A stretch of 64,000 nt of DNA from JACMLD01 sp047602295 (GTDB lineage: Bacteria; Bacteroidota; Bacteroidia; Chitinophagales; Chitinophagaceae), in NCBI GenBank assembly GCA_047602295.1, contig JASGHP010000001.1, positions 2,852,001 through 2,916,000 of the forward strand. The letters run 5' to 3'. The first letter of the stretch is position 1; the number at the start of each line of letters is the position of its first letter. Both the position numbers and the translations under genes were made by a program. Below the pieces are notes generated by a model. It saw only the letters and a program-made list of their open reading frames with translations, ran no database searches and was not told the origin of the DNA. Shown piece by piece: positions 40,870 through 50,363 of this stretch.

Positions 40870-41667
40870 TTACAATTTTTCTGCGGCCTTTGCGCCTAGT
40901 TTATTTAATAATAAGAAGCCCAAAAACAATATTACAAATGCATAACCAAAATCAAACCCCAATAAATGATAATTTGGAGGCATGTTTTCCATTGTTACCC
41001 TTCTCGCATTAATAATGATTCCGGCTATAGGGTTGTAATATTCAAAGCCAGGTAGTTTTTCCGTAAATGCAGAAAGCTTATAAAAGATGGGGGATAAGAA
41101 AAAAAGAAATGAAGTTACTACCATCCAAATCTGGCTGATGTCTTTTGCAAAAATATAAATGTTGGATAAGATTAATGATACACCAAGAGATAATATGAAT
41201 AAATTCAGAAACAATACTATTATCCAAAGGCAATAGATGGAAATGTCTTTTGCATTTGACTCAAACAGGTTATAAAAGACAAGGAATATAATGAGGTTAA
41301 ACAAAAAGCCAATGCTATTTGCAAACAATGTAGAAACATAAATTTCCAATTTATTCATGTTACTGTATTCGTACAAATATTTTTTTGTATTTAGTAACTG
41401 AATAGTTCCGCTTGTTGACTCCATGAAGAAATTCCACATAACTAAGCCGATAAAGAGATACGATGCAAAGGCAGGTACGTCGCTTCCTAATATGATTTTG
41501 AATGCTACGTAATAAATGCACATATCCATTAACGGCTTCAATAGTGCCCATAATAAACCAAGCTTGTTTTCGTAATATCGGAGCTTGAATTCTATTTTGG
41601 CAAGCAGCCATAGTCTTTCCAGTTTATTGGTCCGAGTTGTCCAGTCTTTAACAGTATTCTCTATCAT
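40870..41667 (-). CDS. Polysaccharide ABC exporter permease (Wzm-like)
   Basis: A 265-residue ABC-2 type membrane protein with six predicted spans and the characteristic NPIAGIIINARRV loop before the last spans. The N-terminus (WLLAKIEFKLRYYENKLGLLWALLKPL) is the typical cytosolic amphipathic helix. It forms the pore with the Wzt-like ATPase and moves an undecaprenyl-linked polysaccharide to the periplasmic face. Its ATG overlaps the upstream glycosyltransferase stop by 4 bp (ATGA), so translation is coupled. Confidence 0.92.
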   Translation of the reverse strand: MIENTVKDWTTRTNKLERLWLLAKIEFKLRYYENKLGLLWALLKPLMDMCIYYVAFKIILGSDVPAFASYLFIGLVMWNFFMESTSGTIQLLNTKKYLYEYSNMNKLEIYVSTLFANSIGFLFNLIIFLVFYNLFESNAKDISIYCLWIIVLFLNLFILSLGVSLILSNIYIFAKDISQIWMVVTSFLFFLSPIFYKLSAFTEKLPGFEYYNPIAGIIINARRVTMENMPPNYHLLGFDFGYAFVILFLGFLLLNKLGAKAAEKL

Positions 41668-43817
41668 CGTCCAGATTTATTCTTTAATAGTTTTAACGCC
41701 AGGCGTTTTAGTGGTTCATTCTTTTTTATGAAATTTTTTATGCTGCTGCTAAATGCACTACCTGGCTTATTTTTAAGACTAACTTTAGTGGCAAATGTAG
41801 GATTATCGTATAAATATCCCGGACCGTTTGCATTTAACAGGTTAATAATGTCTGTTGCGAAGCGTGTATAATAATTCTTATGTTTTTCGGCAATGTATTT
41901 GTTAGAATACAAGAGTTTTTCGCTTGTAACATTTCTAAACATAGATCCAGTGCGTACCCTGTAATAAAATAAGATTTCTGGCAACACTACACCATTAAAG
42001 CCATTGGCCATCATGTTTATTACGCTTTCATAATCTTCCATGCCATAATCAGTTTTCTTGTCGTTGAGACCTCTGGATATGAATGCGGATCTCTTATACA
42101 CCAATCCACTGCTGTTAATGGGGTTGTGTACAAGTGCATACGGTGGTTGAGGAGTAAACGTTGGCCAAATATTTTTGCTGTTCTCAAAATACTGAACCCA
42201 ACTGCCTGCGAAGAAAACATTTTGCTTTTGTTGTAAGACCGAAATTGCTTTTTCATAGTAAGTGTCTGCTACCTTATCATCTGCATCCACGAATGCCAGG
42301 AACTCTCCTTTGGCAGCCTTTGCGCCAGTATTTCTTGTTTCGGCCAGTCCTGCATTGTTTCTGTTTATAATAGTTACAGCATAATTTTTGGATAAGGTCG
42401 CTAGTTTTTGTATGCTTTCATTATCTGTAGAGCCATCGTTTACTATAATTACTTCTATGTCTTTATAAGAAGAAGCGAAGATGCTTTGCAGGCAATCTTC
42501 AATATAATTACCCATATTATAAAATGGGATTACTACTGATAGTAACTCTTTTGTCTCAGCAACCGGTTGTATGCTTTGAATATTTTCCTGGTATAAAAAA
42601 GGAAAATAATCCAGGTGGATAGGAGCAATATTTTCAAGAAATTTTATCTTTCGGTTGATTACAGTAGTAAACGAATAGTCATTGGCGATTTTTTTTTGTG
42701 CAGCATTGCTGATATTAGTCAAAGCTTCATCCGAAAGAGATAGTATTTTTAATAATTGCTCTTCAAAAGATCCGGGTTCATCATGACTAAACAAAAATCC
42801 AGAAACACCATCTTCTATCATTTCACCCTGACCGCCTTGTACAGACGCTAACACGATTTTCCCTTGTGCCATAGCCTCCATTACTACATAAGGCATATTG
42901 TCAACAATGCTCGGAACAATAACTACATGGGCATCTTTCAAATATTCGTTGGTTTGCGCTGGAGTTATTTTCCCATGCATTTGTAGCAATCCTTTTACTA
43001 TATAGTCAGCATATTTTTGTTGTACAAGTTGACCCATTGTTTGCATCTCCGGGTGGTATACAATATCTGTGCCTCCAATGATGTGCAGCGGATGAGTAAA
43101 GCCGGAATCCCACATTTTTTTGCAATAGGATAACAATTCAAAACTCCCTTTTTGCGGAGATAGCTTGCCATAATAAACAATCTTGTTTTTTTGTATGGCA
43201 GATGAAGTCTGTACCTGAGATTTATATGGATTTGCAATAATTGCGGTATTAGGGCATGATACAGGCATGTGTTTTTTAACTTCTTCTAACAAAAAGTTGG
43301 TAGGAAATATCAATGCATCTGCCGCGGCTATACTTTGTTTTTCCATTTCACCTGTCCAGTAATCAGGGAATTTAAATACAGGAACACGATTGTATAGCAG
43401 ATATATAAAAGCAGGCGAGTGGATTGTTAGCACGATTGGAATGCCTGCTAAAAAATAATAACCCAGATGTTTTAATTGAGTTAAGTAATAACCAATGCCT
43501 AAATAGTCCTGTGATTCTATGAAATCCGGTTTGCCTTCGATAGTTATTAATTCCTTTACAATGCCTGCAAAAGAATAACTAAGCCTGGCAGTATAGCCTA
43601 GCGACTGCTGAATTTTTTCTCGGTTGCTGTTGAATTTTACAAGTCGGATACCAGTTGCTTCTGCTGTTATACTAAAATTTGTTTCGGTATCATCATTAAC
43701 GAAAACAGAGACGCTATTACCATTTGCAGCAAGCATCTGCGCAGTGAACCGACAATAGGTGCTAATGCCACCACCATGCATTGGTGGATATTCAGTTGTG
43801 AGTAACCAGTAGTTCAA
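41664..43817 (-). CDS. Bifunctional glycosyltransferase, GT4 plus GT2
   Basis: A 717-residue fusion. Residues 1-400 form a GT4 (GT-B) retaining transferase: TTEYPPMHGGGISTYCRFT at the acceptor side, then KIVYYGKLSPQKGSFELL and the donor motif VVIVPSIVDNMPYVVMEAMAQG with its catalytic Glu. Residues 430-650 form a GT2 (GT-A) inverting transferase: VVIPFYNMGNYIEDCLQSIF, IVNDGSTDNES and FLAFVDADDKV with the metal-binding DAD. It thus can add two consecutive sugars to the growing chain. The C-terminal 70 residues are basic and probably membrane-associated. It overlaps the permease gene by 4 bp. Confidence 0.92.
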   Translation of the reverse strand: MNYWLLTTEYPPMHGGGISTYCRFTAQMLAANGNSVSVFVNDDTETNFSITAEATGIRLVKFNSNREKIQQSLGYTARLSYSFAGIVKELITIEGKPDFIESQDYLGIGYYLTQLKHLGYYFLAGIPIVLTIHSPAFIYLLYNRVPVFKFPDYWTGEMEKQSIAAADALIFPTNFLLEEVKKHMPVSCPNTAIIANPYKSQVQTSSAIQKNKIVYYGKLSPQKGSFELLSYCKKMWDSGFTHPLHIIGGTDIVYHPEMQTMGQLVQQKYADYIVKGLLQMHGKITPAQTNEYLKDAHVVIVPSIVDNMPYVVMEAMAQGKIVLASVQGGQGEMIEDGVSGFLFSHDEPGSFEEQLLKILSLSDEALTNISNAAQKKIANDYSFTTVINRKIKFLENIAPIHLDYFPFLYQENIQSIQPVAETKELLSVVIPFYNMGNYIEDCLQSIFASSYKDIEVIIVNDGSTDNESIQKLATLSKNYAVTIINRNNAGLAETRNTGAKAAKGEFLAFVDADDKVADTYYEKAISVLQQKQNVFFAGSWVQYFENSKNIWPTFTPQPPYALVHNPINSSGLVYKRSAFISRGLNDKKTDYGMEDYESVINMMANGFNGVVLPEILFYYRVRTGSMFRNVTSEKLLYSNKYIAEKHKNYYTRFATDIINLLNANGPGYLYDNPTFATKVSLKNKPGSAFSSSIKNFIKKNEPLKRLALKLLKNKSGR

Positions 43818-43933
43818 TTTTTTATTTTTTTTGCAATCATCATATTAAGTGTGTTATATTATTTTAAGCATTCGGCCTGGAAAGTATTTATTAGCTTCAT
43901 TTAATAGTATGTAAGGAGAATGAAGCTTATTTC

Positions 43934-44959
43934 TTAAGGTGCTTTTTTTCTCGCAAGTAAAACATTGCGGATTTTATAATACTTCCATAATAATTTGTAC
44001 CCGTTCAACTGTTGTATACGTTCCAGTTCTGTATGAGCATCTTTATAGATTTGAAAACTAGTATTGTCCAATTTCTTTAAGCTGTCGAGCTCTTCATGTA
44101 GTTTAATACATTCTTCTTTTAAAGAGTTAATGGTATTGTTTTTTCCTTCAATTTCTAAATTAATTGAAGCTATTTCCTGTTCTTTTTGGGCGATAACCCC
44201 CGCCAATTGATTTATATGAATATCCTTATCCCTGATTATAATTTCTTTTTCTTCAATCAAGCGCCTTTCTGTTTCATCAAAATGTTGAGCGATAATAGCC
44301 CGGGAAACTATTAGTTCTTCTCGAAGGATTTTGTTTTCAAGATAGTATCTGTAATATTTCTTCTCATAATTGCATATAGCTGATATTTTATCCGGTTGGT
44401 TATTTCTGAACATTATTGCATGCTCAATAATATATGAAGCATCATAATCCACATCCCGGTAGAAAGAATAATTTCCAAAAAGCCTTACCCAGTATTCTGT
44501 GGGTTGAACATTGAAATGGGTGGCTTCCTTGAAGTCAGAAGGTGTTGATGTGAAAATAATATTATTAGAGCTAAGACACAGGTTTTCTATCGCATTTCTG
44601 GCAGCCTCAGGTTGCAGATGTTCTATTACTTCTATGCAAATGATCAGATCATAGGATTGGGTCAGTGGAGTTAGTATAGAAGTTGCTTTGCAATATGGTT
44701 TTATATCTTCGCGAACCTGGCTAATTGCGTAATCTGATATATCAATACCATACGCCTCCACACCCCTGTCCCTGAGAGCAGCCACCAAATAGCCATACGC
44801 ACACCCTACATCCATAACGGTTTTAGGATGCAAATCTTTTATTATCCTATCAGCCATATCTCCAAAAGATCTTTCCCATGATTGTCTGTCGTCATACGGG
44901 CGACCGCAAGAAGTTAGATAATAATATCTGTCGTAGAAATCTTTTTCTTGTGTGTCCAT
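43934..44959 (-). CDS. SAM-dependent methyltransferase with C-terminal coiled coil
   Basis: A 341-residue protein. Residues 20-190 form a class I Rossmann methyltransferase: motif I VMDVGCAYGYLVAALR, acidic residue in YGIDISDYA, and motif with LIICIEVIEHLQPEAA. Residues 210-310 form a long charged coiled coil (RRLIEEKEIIIRDKDIHINQ ... EEIASINLEIEGKNNTINSL). The last 30 residues are basic (LLWKYYKIRNVLLARKK). Position in an ABC-export O-antigen operon and this layout recall chain-terminating capping methyltransferases. No kinase domain, as in WbdD, is present. Confidence 0.85.
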   Translation of the reverse strand: MDTQEKDFYDRYYYLTSCGRPYDDRQSWERSFGDMADRIIKDLHPKTVMDVGCAYGYLVAALRDRGVEAYGIDISDYAISQVREDIKPYCKATSILTPLTQSYDLIICIEVIEHLQPEAARNAIENLCLSSNNIIFTSTPSDFKEATHFNVQPTEYWVRLFGNYSFYRDVDYDASYIIEHAIMFRNNQPDKISAICNYEKKYYRYYLENKILREELIVSRAIIAQHFDETERRLIEEKEIIIRDKDIHINQLAGVIAQKEQEIASINLEIEGKNNTINSLKEECIKLHEELDSLKKLDNTSFQIYKDAHTELERIQQLNGYKLLWKYYKIRNVLLARKKAP

Positions 44960-45130
44960 ATTGAAACCTAATTGATTTTGTCTCTTTCTATTTAAGTTGA
45001 ATTAACAACGACTAAGAAAATGTAACATGCTTTGTTTTATTAAGCAGATATCTGAAATATTTATTGTCAATAATGTTTTGTGATTTTTTGCTTAATGCAA
45101 TCAGAAATGCCTTAACAATAATTTAAATCA

Positions 45131-46045
45131 TTAAGTTAGGGCGGCCTTTTTTTTCTCATCATCACTAAGTAGTGATTTGAAACTTCTTTGTCCTGAGATA
45201 ACTTTTAAAATATGCCCGAACCTTTTATACCATAATGGCAATACTTCATACTCTTTCTGATACCAATTAAATAAAATGTCATAATCGTCTTTGTATTTTG
45301 TTCTTATAATTTGAATGGTACTTTCTGCATTATTAAGCCTTTCTTGCAGTCTTTGATATTCTATTGAAGCTTTGGTGCCAAGCTTTTTCGCAGATATATA
45401 ATTAGTAAGATATAGCTCAAGAAGAGGAGGGGTGTTTAGCGCAATTTTACAGAGAAAAAAGAACTCATTTTCAAGTGTTGTAGCGCTTCTTATAGTGGAT
45501 GAATTGAAGAAAATGAAGCAGCCAATATTTTCCGGGTTATTAAAAAAGTGTTGTAATAAAAATTGTTCGTCAAAATCTATTTGGTTAAGGAAAAGAGCGC
45601 CGCTCTCTTTTTTTTGAAGCTGATCGGCAAAAGAAAGTGTATTAAACAATTGCCATGTAATTACGCTTTGCCAGCCCTGTTGTTTAAATTGAGCTACAAG
45701 CTTTTCTATAACAAATTCATTTTTTGCTAGCCCCGATTTTACTATAGTTTGAGAAAATGCAATAACTGGCGAATCGGCTAAGCGGATATAATTTTTACTA
45801 AAAAAACATAGGTTAAGTAGTTCAATATCTTCAGATGATAAATTGCTTTCAGGAAGATTAGTGAATAAAAGCATAAAAGGAACGTCTTCACTGAAAAGCG
45901 CCTTTAATAGTTTTTTGTCTATAGAGCCTTGTGATACTGGCGTTTCGACTGCTACATAAAATTCTCCTTGCACTTTATTCAATTCTTTATAGTCTTGTTT
46001 AGATCTAATGATAAAAACCGGAGTATATGTCTTTAAGTTATTCAT
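45131..46045 (-). CDS. Unknown protein of the polysaccharide locus, possible degenerate WbsX-like domain
   Basis: A 304-residue soluble protein. The first 200 residues read as an alpha/beta fold. Their order (PFMLLFTNLPESN, then FFSKNYIRLADSPVIAFSQ, then VAQFKQQGWQSVITWQLF) parallels the WbsX/GH99-like protein at 21521 (FYLMWANHD, YYNIDGKPVFIIYD, FKEETKRAGFPGLELQLTMW). The C-terminal 90 residues are a short coiled coil and a basic tail (ILFNWYQKEYEVLPLWYKRFG). I do not assign a function. It lies 27 nt downstream of the large glycosyltransferase, well inside the operon. Confidence 0.7.
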   Translation of the reverse strand: MNNLKTYTPVFIIRSKQDYKELNKVQGEFYVAVETPVSQGSIDKKLLKALFSEDVPFMLLFTNLPESNLSSEDIELLNLCFFSKNYIRLADSPVIAFSQTIVKSGLAKNEFVIEKLVAQFKQQGWQSVITWQLFNTLSFADQLQKKESGALFLNQIDFDEQFLLQHFFNNPENIGCFIFFNSSTIRSATTLENEFFFLCKIALNTPPLLELYLTNYISAKKLGTKASIEYQRLQERLNNAESTIQIIRTKYKDDYDILFNWYQKEYEVLPLWYKRFGHILKVISGQRSFKSLLSDDEKKKAALT

Positions 46046-46072
46046 CTTTTGTCTGGAGTAAATTTTAATAGC

Positions 46073-49000
46073 CTAAATGCCTTTAATGTTATATCCAAGA
46101 TCTTCTGCAATAAAGCAAAATAACCGCTCCCAGGAATGAGTGTATGTGCCATTGTCGAGATCTAATACATTTCCGGTTTCTAATTGTTCGCGAGCCTCTA
46201 ATGCTGAATGCGTAGAAAAGAAATGTTCAAAAATTTTGCTTTTCGCAATAAAAATAGTGCCAGCAATAAAATCGTATGTTTTGCAGGAAAGATTGTATTG
46301 GGTAATTAATTTTGTTAATACCTCATTATTGGTTGTAGCAAATTTTTTTTCAGATTTTATGTATTCATTTTTGAGAAAGGTCTTTGCCCCGATTATGCCT
46401 GTTTGAGTTTTCCCTTCTAGTTCATTGATGGCATTGAGCAATAGTTCTGGTTTAAATATGCTGTATAGATTTTCCAACCAGAATTCTGCATTGATAGTTT
46501 GTGGGCTTATTTTATCGTGCAGAAAAATTACGCACTTAGTTTTTTCACAAAAATGTAAATAGTAAGACATTGCCACAAGTTTGCCGCCTATGTCTTTCCC
46601 TTTATTGGGGACTTTAAGAATAGTGATTTTTTCAGAAATTTCTGTTTCGGGAATGATATCATCATGACATACTGTAATGATAATTTGAGATGCCATTTCT
46701 ATCGCTGCTGCACATTTTTTCATGATGAGCGACCATGAGCCTGGATAATAAATATGCATCAGTATTGTTATACTTTGCGCTTCATTTTCGATAGGTTTAA
46801 TTAGGCTAGTGTAATGTTCATCGGAGTACTGCGGCGGATTGGCTTTTATGCTGATTATTTGAGCATCCAGTAAATTCAGCATCTTATTTTGGAATGTAGG
46901 CACTGATAGATATTTTTCATAAGTCAATCTTGCTTCACTTCCTGCTTTCTTAAATGAATCTTTATTACTAAGCAGACGTACGATGAGTTTCGCGAGTTCG
47001 TTCGGATCTTCATGCTTGAAAATAAATCCGTTTACTCCATCGGTTATCAACTCAGCGATTCCTGTGTTCTCAGAAACAATGCAAGGCTTACCAAGACAAA
47101 AGCCTTCTACAAGAGCAACTGAGAGGGGTTCATCTCTTGAAGCGTTTACTAATAAATCTGTTTCATTTATAAGTTTATGGCAAGCTTCGTTTGTAACCTC
47201 GCCGAGAAAGCGGATATGACTTTTGCCGCTTGTTGATCTTTTTAGTTTTTCTGCAAAATCTTTATCATGATACTTGCCAATAAAGCGTACTTCCAGCGAT
47301 TCAAGAAGATTATTGTCAATTAAGTCCAGTGCATTTAATAAAATATCTTGTCCTTTTCTTTTCTCTATTGAGCCAATAAGGCTAATAATTGTTTTCTCGT
47401 TTTTTTTAACCGGAAGTTTTGTTTCAGCTTCGACGGCATCATAAATATCCGGACAAGTATTATATATTTTAATTGCTCCGGGATTGTATTTTTTGATAAA
47501 AGACAGTGAATACTCACTTAGTCCTATAATAGTCTTTGCTTTTTTCAATGTTTTTGCACATTCGGTGTGTTGTGCAAAATGGTCTATAATGCTCCCTTCC
47601 TGTAGCCACCAGATTATCGGAACAAAATTATCTATGTTTTGCATCTGGTTTACGAAAGGCCAGGTAACAATGGTATTACAAATAATGCAATCAAAATTCT
47701 TCGCGAATTTTTTTACTGTGTCATGTTGCGCCAGGAGTAAAGAATCAATAACCAGTGGGATGTTTTCTTTTACATAGAAATCTTTTAAAGGCCCATCTGA
47801 AGGAGAACAAACAACTACAAAATACCCGTTTGCTTTTAAAATTTTGCAATATTCGTAGAGATTGATTGGAGCCCCGCTCAACGTGAGATCGTGTGTTACC
47901 ACAAGTATGTCATTCTTATACTGCTGCGTGCTTTTATCTTCGCTTCCATATAGCCTGTATGGTTCCGGGGAATCATGATAGAGGTAATTTTTCATGGCCT
48001 CAGAAAAGTAGGGATCTTCGCTAATGTATTTAGCCCATTTTTTAAGTAAAAAAATGTCTGCCTTGTCTTTTTTTGAAATATTGTTTTTCTCGTGCTTTTC
48101 CAAGGAGAGGTGACCGATATGTCTGAGCGTAGCATATGGGGTATATATATTTCTTAGTCCTTTCTCTAGTAATTTAAAGGAAAGATCGACGTCTGAATGA
48201 GCACTTGGCGTATTAACTGCATCAAATCCATCAATTTCCTCAAAAATATCTTTACGTATAGCGAGACAAGCCCCAGATAATATAGATACATTTCTAACAG
48301 AATGTATGAAATTTATATAAGCAGTGGAGTCTTTATGGTATTTATGAAATGCCGTACCAACAAGACTTCTTACACCTGTAATCATTCCAGCATACTGTAT
48401 AGAGTCATCTTCATAAATAAGTTTGGGAGATACACCTCCCACACCAGGCATAAATAAATATTCAATGGTGTTTTCAATCCAATCCGCCTGAAGTGGCCTC
48501 ACATCGTCGTTTAAAAAAATCAAAATGTTATTGTGGGCCTTTGCCGCTCCTTTGTTGCATTTGTCAGAAAAATTATATGGTTCATCGTACCTGACAAAGT
48601 GCAAGTTGCTGTAGTTTATCTTTTTTGTTACAATACTTGCGAGATTAGAATTTGTAACTACAATGATTTCAAAATGAGGATAATTGGTAACGGAATGTAT
48701 CTGCAGTAAAGTAGTTGTAAGGTTCTGTAAAGAATCTGTTGGTATAATAATAGATACTCCAGCATTGTTGTCAACCTTTAGTTTAATCCTGTTGGCTGTA
48801 GAGAGAGCTGAAACTTCGCCCGCAATATTTCTTCTTTGCATGGCATTTTCCAATGCCGCCAGGTTGCTTCTTCTTGCATAGGGTTTTTCTCCCATTGCTG
48901 CTGAGCCTTTTGTAATGCGCCAATGATAGAGAACCTTAGGTATATGGCTTATTCTTTTTGTTTTTTCAACAGCTCTCAATGCAAGGTCATAATCCTGTGA

Positions 49001-49843
49001 AAAATCGTATTCTTTCCTAAACAAACCGGCTTCTTTTAAAAGAAAATCTTTTTTATAAACTGTAAGATGACCGATGTACATCATGTTTAATAAAAGTTCC
49101 GGGCTCCAGGCTGGTTTAAAAAAATAATCACTCAGGTTTCCTTTTTCATCAACTTTACATTCGTCTGAATAGATAATGTCTGGATTGGTGTTTTTATTTA
49201 GTTCTTTTATGATCCAATACAAAGCGTCTTCAGTAATTTCATCATCGTGATCCATTAGTGCTGTATACGATCCTGAAGAAAGACTAATAGCTTCGTTTGT
49301 AGCTTCAGATATGCCAACATTTGCTGCTAAATGGATGACCTTAATCCGTGGATCATTTGTATAATTATCCAGGAGTTTTCTTATTGATGGGTTAGAGGAA
49401 TAGTCGTCGGCAATGCATAATTCCCAGTTGTGATAGATTTGAGATTTGATACTTTCTATTGCTATTTTAAGTAGTGCCGGCTCTGTATTATATACCGGCA
49501 TTACAAAAGATATTTTGGGCTGATAGGTTAACTTCGGAATATCTTCTTCTATTTGTTTTTTTGAGGTTTCAACAGTAGGCTGCGGTGAAAAGGAGGCAGG
49601 AGCTCCTGAGCCTTTAGTATTTATTTTATGCAATAGCACTTTTCTTGGCTGAAAAATGACTTTAAAACCGGATGTTCTCAATGTTTTAAAGAACTCCTTC
49701 AAAAAAGCAAAAAGGCCATAGTCTTTAATATATTCAAGAAGATATACAATTAGATATTTGCGCTGAATTGTCTTTAATAGTAGAATTTTATCAATAGCCC
49801 GGTTAAGGAAAGTTGCTTTTTTCTTCCTGCTTAAACTTGTCAT
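46073..49843 (-). CDS. Multidomain glycosyltransferase: GT2, GT2-like, GT4, RgpF-like
   Basis: A 1256-residue protein with four modules. GT2 at about 110-330: SFVMPVYNTEPALLKIAIES, then ALMDHDDEITEDALYWI. A second GT2 module at 360-610: VSIIIPTDSLQNLTTTLLQI and ILIFLNDDVRPLQADWI, with the nucleotide-binding DDV. GT4 at 660-1000: ETKLPVKKNEKTIISLIGSI and LLVNASRDEPLSVALVEGF. A C-terminal rhamnan-synthesis (RgpF-like) module at 1050-1256: ITILMHIYYPGSWSL and KGKDIGGKLVAM. Such proteins build repeats of cell-wall or O-antigen chains. It is 184 nt downstream of the coiled-coil gene. Confidence 0.9.
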   Translation of the reverse strand: MTSLSRKKKATFLNRAIDKILLLKTIQRKYLIVYLLEYIKDYGLFAFLKEFFKTLRTSGFKVIFQPRKVLLHKINTKGSGAPASFSPQPTVETSKKQIEEDIPKLTYQPKISFVMPVYNTEPALLKIAIESIKSQIYHNWELCIADDYSSNPSIRKLLDNYTNDPRIKVIHLAANVGISEATNEAISLSSGSYTALMDHDDEITEDALYWIIKELNKNTNPDIIYSDECKVDEKGNLSDYFFKPAWSPELLLNMMYIGHLTVYKKDFLLKEAGLFRKEYDFSQDYDLALRAVEKTKRISHIPKVLYHWRITKGSAAMGEKPYARRSNLAALENAMQRRNIAGEVSALSTANRIKLKVDNNAGVSIIIPTDSLQNLTTTLLQIHSVTNYPHFEIIVVTNSNLASIVTKKINYSNLHFVRYDEPYNFSDKCNKGAAKAHNNILIFLNDDVRPLQADWIENTIEYLFMPGVGGVSPKLIYEDDSIQYAGMITGVRSLVGTAFHKYHKDSTAYINFIHSVRNVSILSGACLAIRKDIFEEIDGFDAVNTPSAHSDVDLSFKLLEKGLRNIYTPYATLRHIGHLSLEKHEKNNISKKDKADIFLLKKWAKYISEDPYFSEAMKNYLYHDSPEPYRLYGSEDKSTQQYKNDILVVTHDLTLSGAPINLYEYCKILKANGYFVVVCSPSDGPLKDFYVKENIPLVIDSLLLAQHDTVKKFAKNFDCIICNTIVTWPFVNQMQNIDNFVPIIWWLQEGSIIDHFAQHTECAKTLKKAKTIIGLSEYSLSFIKKYNPGAIKIYNTCPDIYDAVEAETKLPVKKNEKTIISLIGSIEKRKGQDILLNALDLIDNNLLESLEVRFIGKYHDKDFAEKLKRSTSGKSHIRFLGEVTNEACHKLINETDLLVNASRDEPLSVALVEGFCLGKPCIVSENTGIAELITDGVNGFIFKHEDPNELAKLIVRLLSNKDSFKKAGSEARLTYEKYLSVPTFQNKMLNLLDAQIISIKANPPQYSDEHYTSLIKPIENEAQSITILMHIYYPGSWSLIMKKCAAAIEMASQIIITVCHDDIIPETEISEKITILKVPNKGKDIGGKLVAMSYYLHFCEKTKCVIFLHDKISPQTINAEFWLENLYSIFKPELLLNAINELEGKTQTGIIGAKTFLKNEYIKSEKKFATTNNEVLTKLITQYNLSCKTYDFIAGTIFIAKSKIFEHFFSTHSALEAREQLETGNVLDLDNGTYTHSWERLFCFIAEDLGYNIKGI

Positions 49844-50027
49844 AAGGGATAATCTATATGTTGATTCGTCTTAAACTAAGGCTATGCTAGGTTGGCAACA
49901 AAAACTTACGCCCCTCCGTGATTATTATGGAATGGCATTAAAATGAATTTTGCACGCAACAGCTAAAAGTGCCAAATATTTGGATGAATTAATTTCGTAG
50001 TCAGAGGGTAGGGGATGTATTATAATA

Positions 50028-50351
50028 TTACGATGTAGATTTTTTAAATAATTTTTGCCTAATCGTTCCCAGAAAACTCCTTTTCTCGTAAGTAAGTTTA
50101 TACCACTCAATATCATTTTGCAGTTTGCTCATTTCGCCCAGCAGTTTGTTGATTAATTGGCTATTGCCGTCTGCCTGCTGATTGGCTTTTTCCAGAGAGA
50201 TTTTTAAAGCTTTTATTTCAAGATCTTTTTTCTCGTTTTCCAAAGTGAGGTCGCGAATATTGCTTTCCAGGTAGCTTTTTATTTGAGCTAAGCTGTCTTT
50301 CAATTCTTTATTGTTGTGCGTAGTTGATATGCCATTTCCGTTTTCTATCAT
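50028..50351 (-). CDS. Small coiled-coil protein of the polysaccharide operon
   Basis: A 107-residue protein. Residues 15-80 form a charged coiled coil (SNIRDLTLENEKKDLEIKAL). The C-terminus EWYKLTYEKRSFLGTIRQKLF matches the tail motif of O-antigen locus proteins and recurs in weaker form in the 304-residue neighbour. No catalytic motif. It lies 12 nt after the GT4 gene, so it is co-transcribed. A scaffolding or length-measuring part is possible, but nothing proves it. Confidence 0.65.
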   Translation of the reverse strand: MIENGNGISTTHNNKELKDSLAQIKSYLESNIRDLTLENEKKDLEIKALKISLEKANQQADGNSQLINKLLGEMSKLQNDIEWYKLTYEKRSFLGTIRQKLFKKSTS

Positions 50352-50363
50352 TCAATTCTTCAT

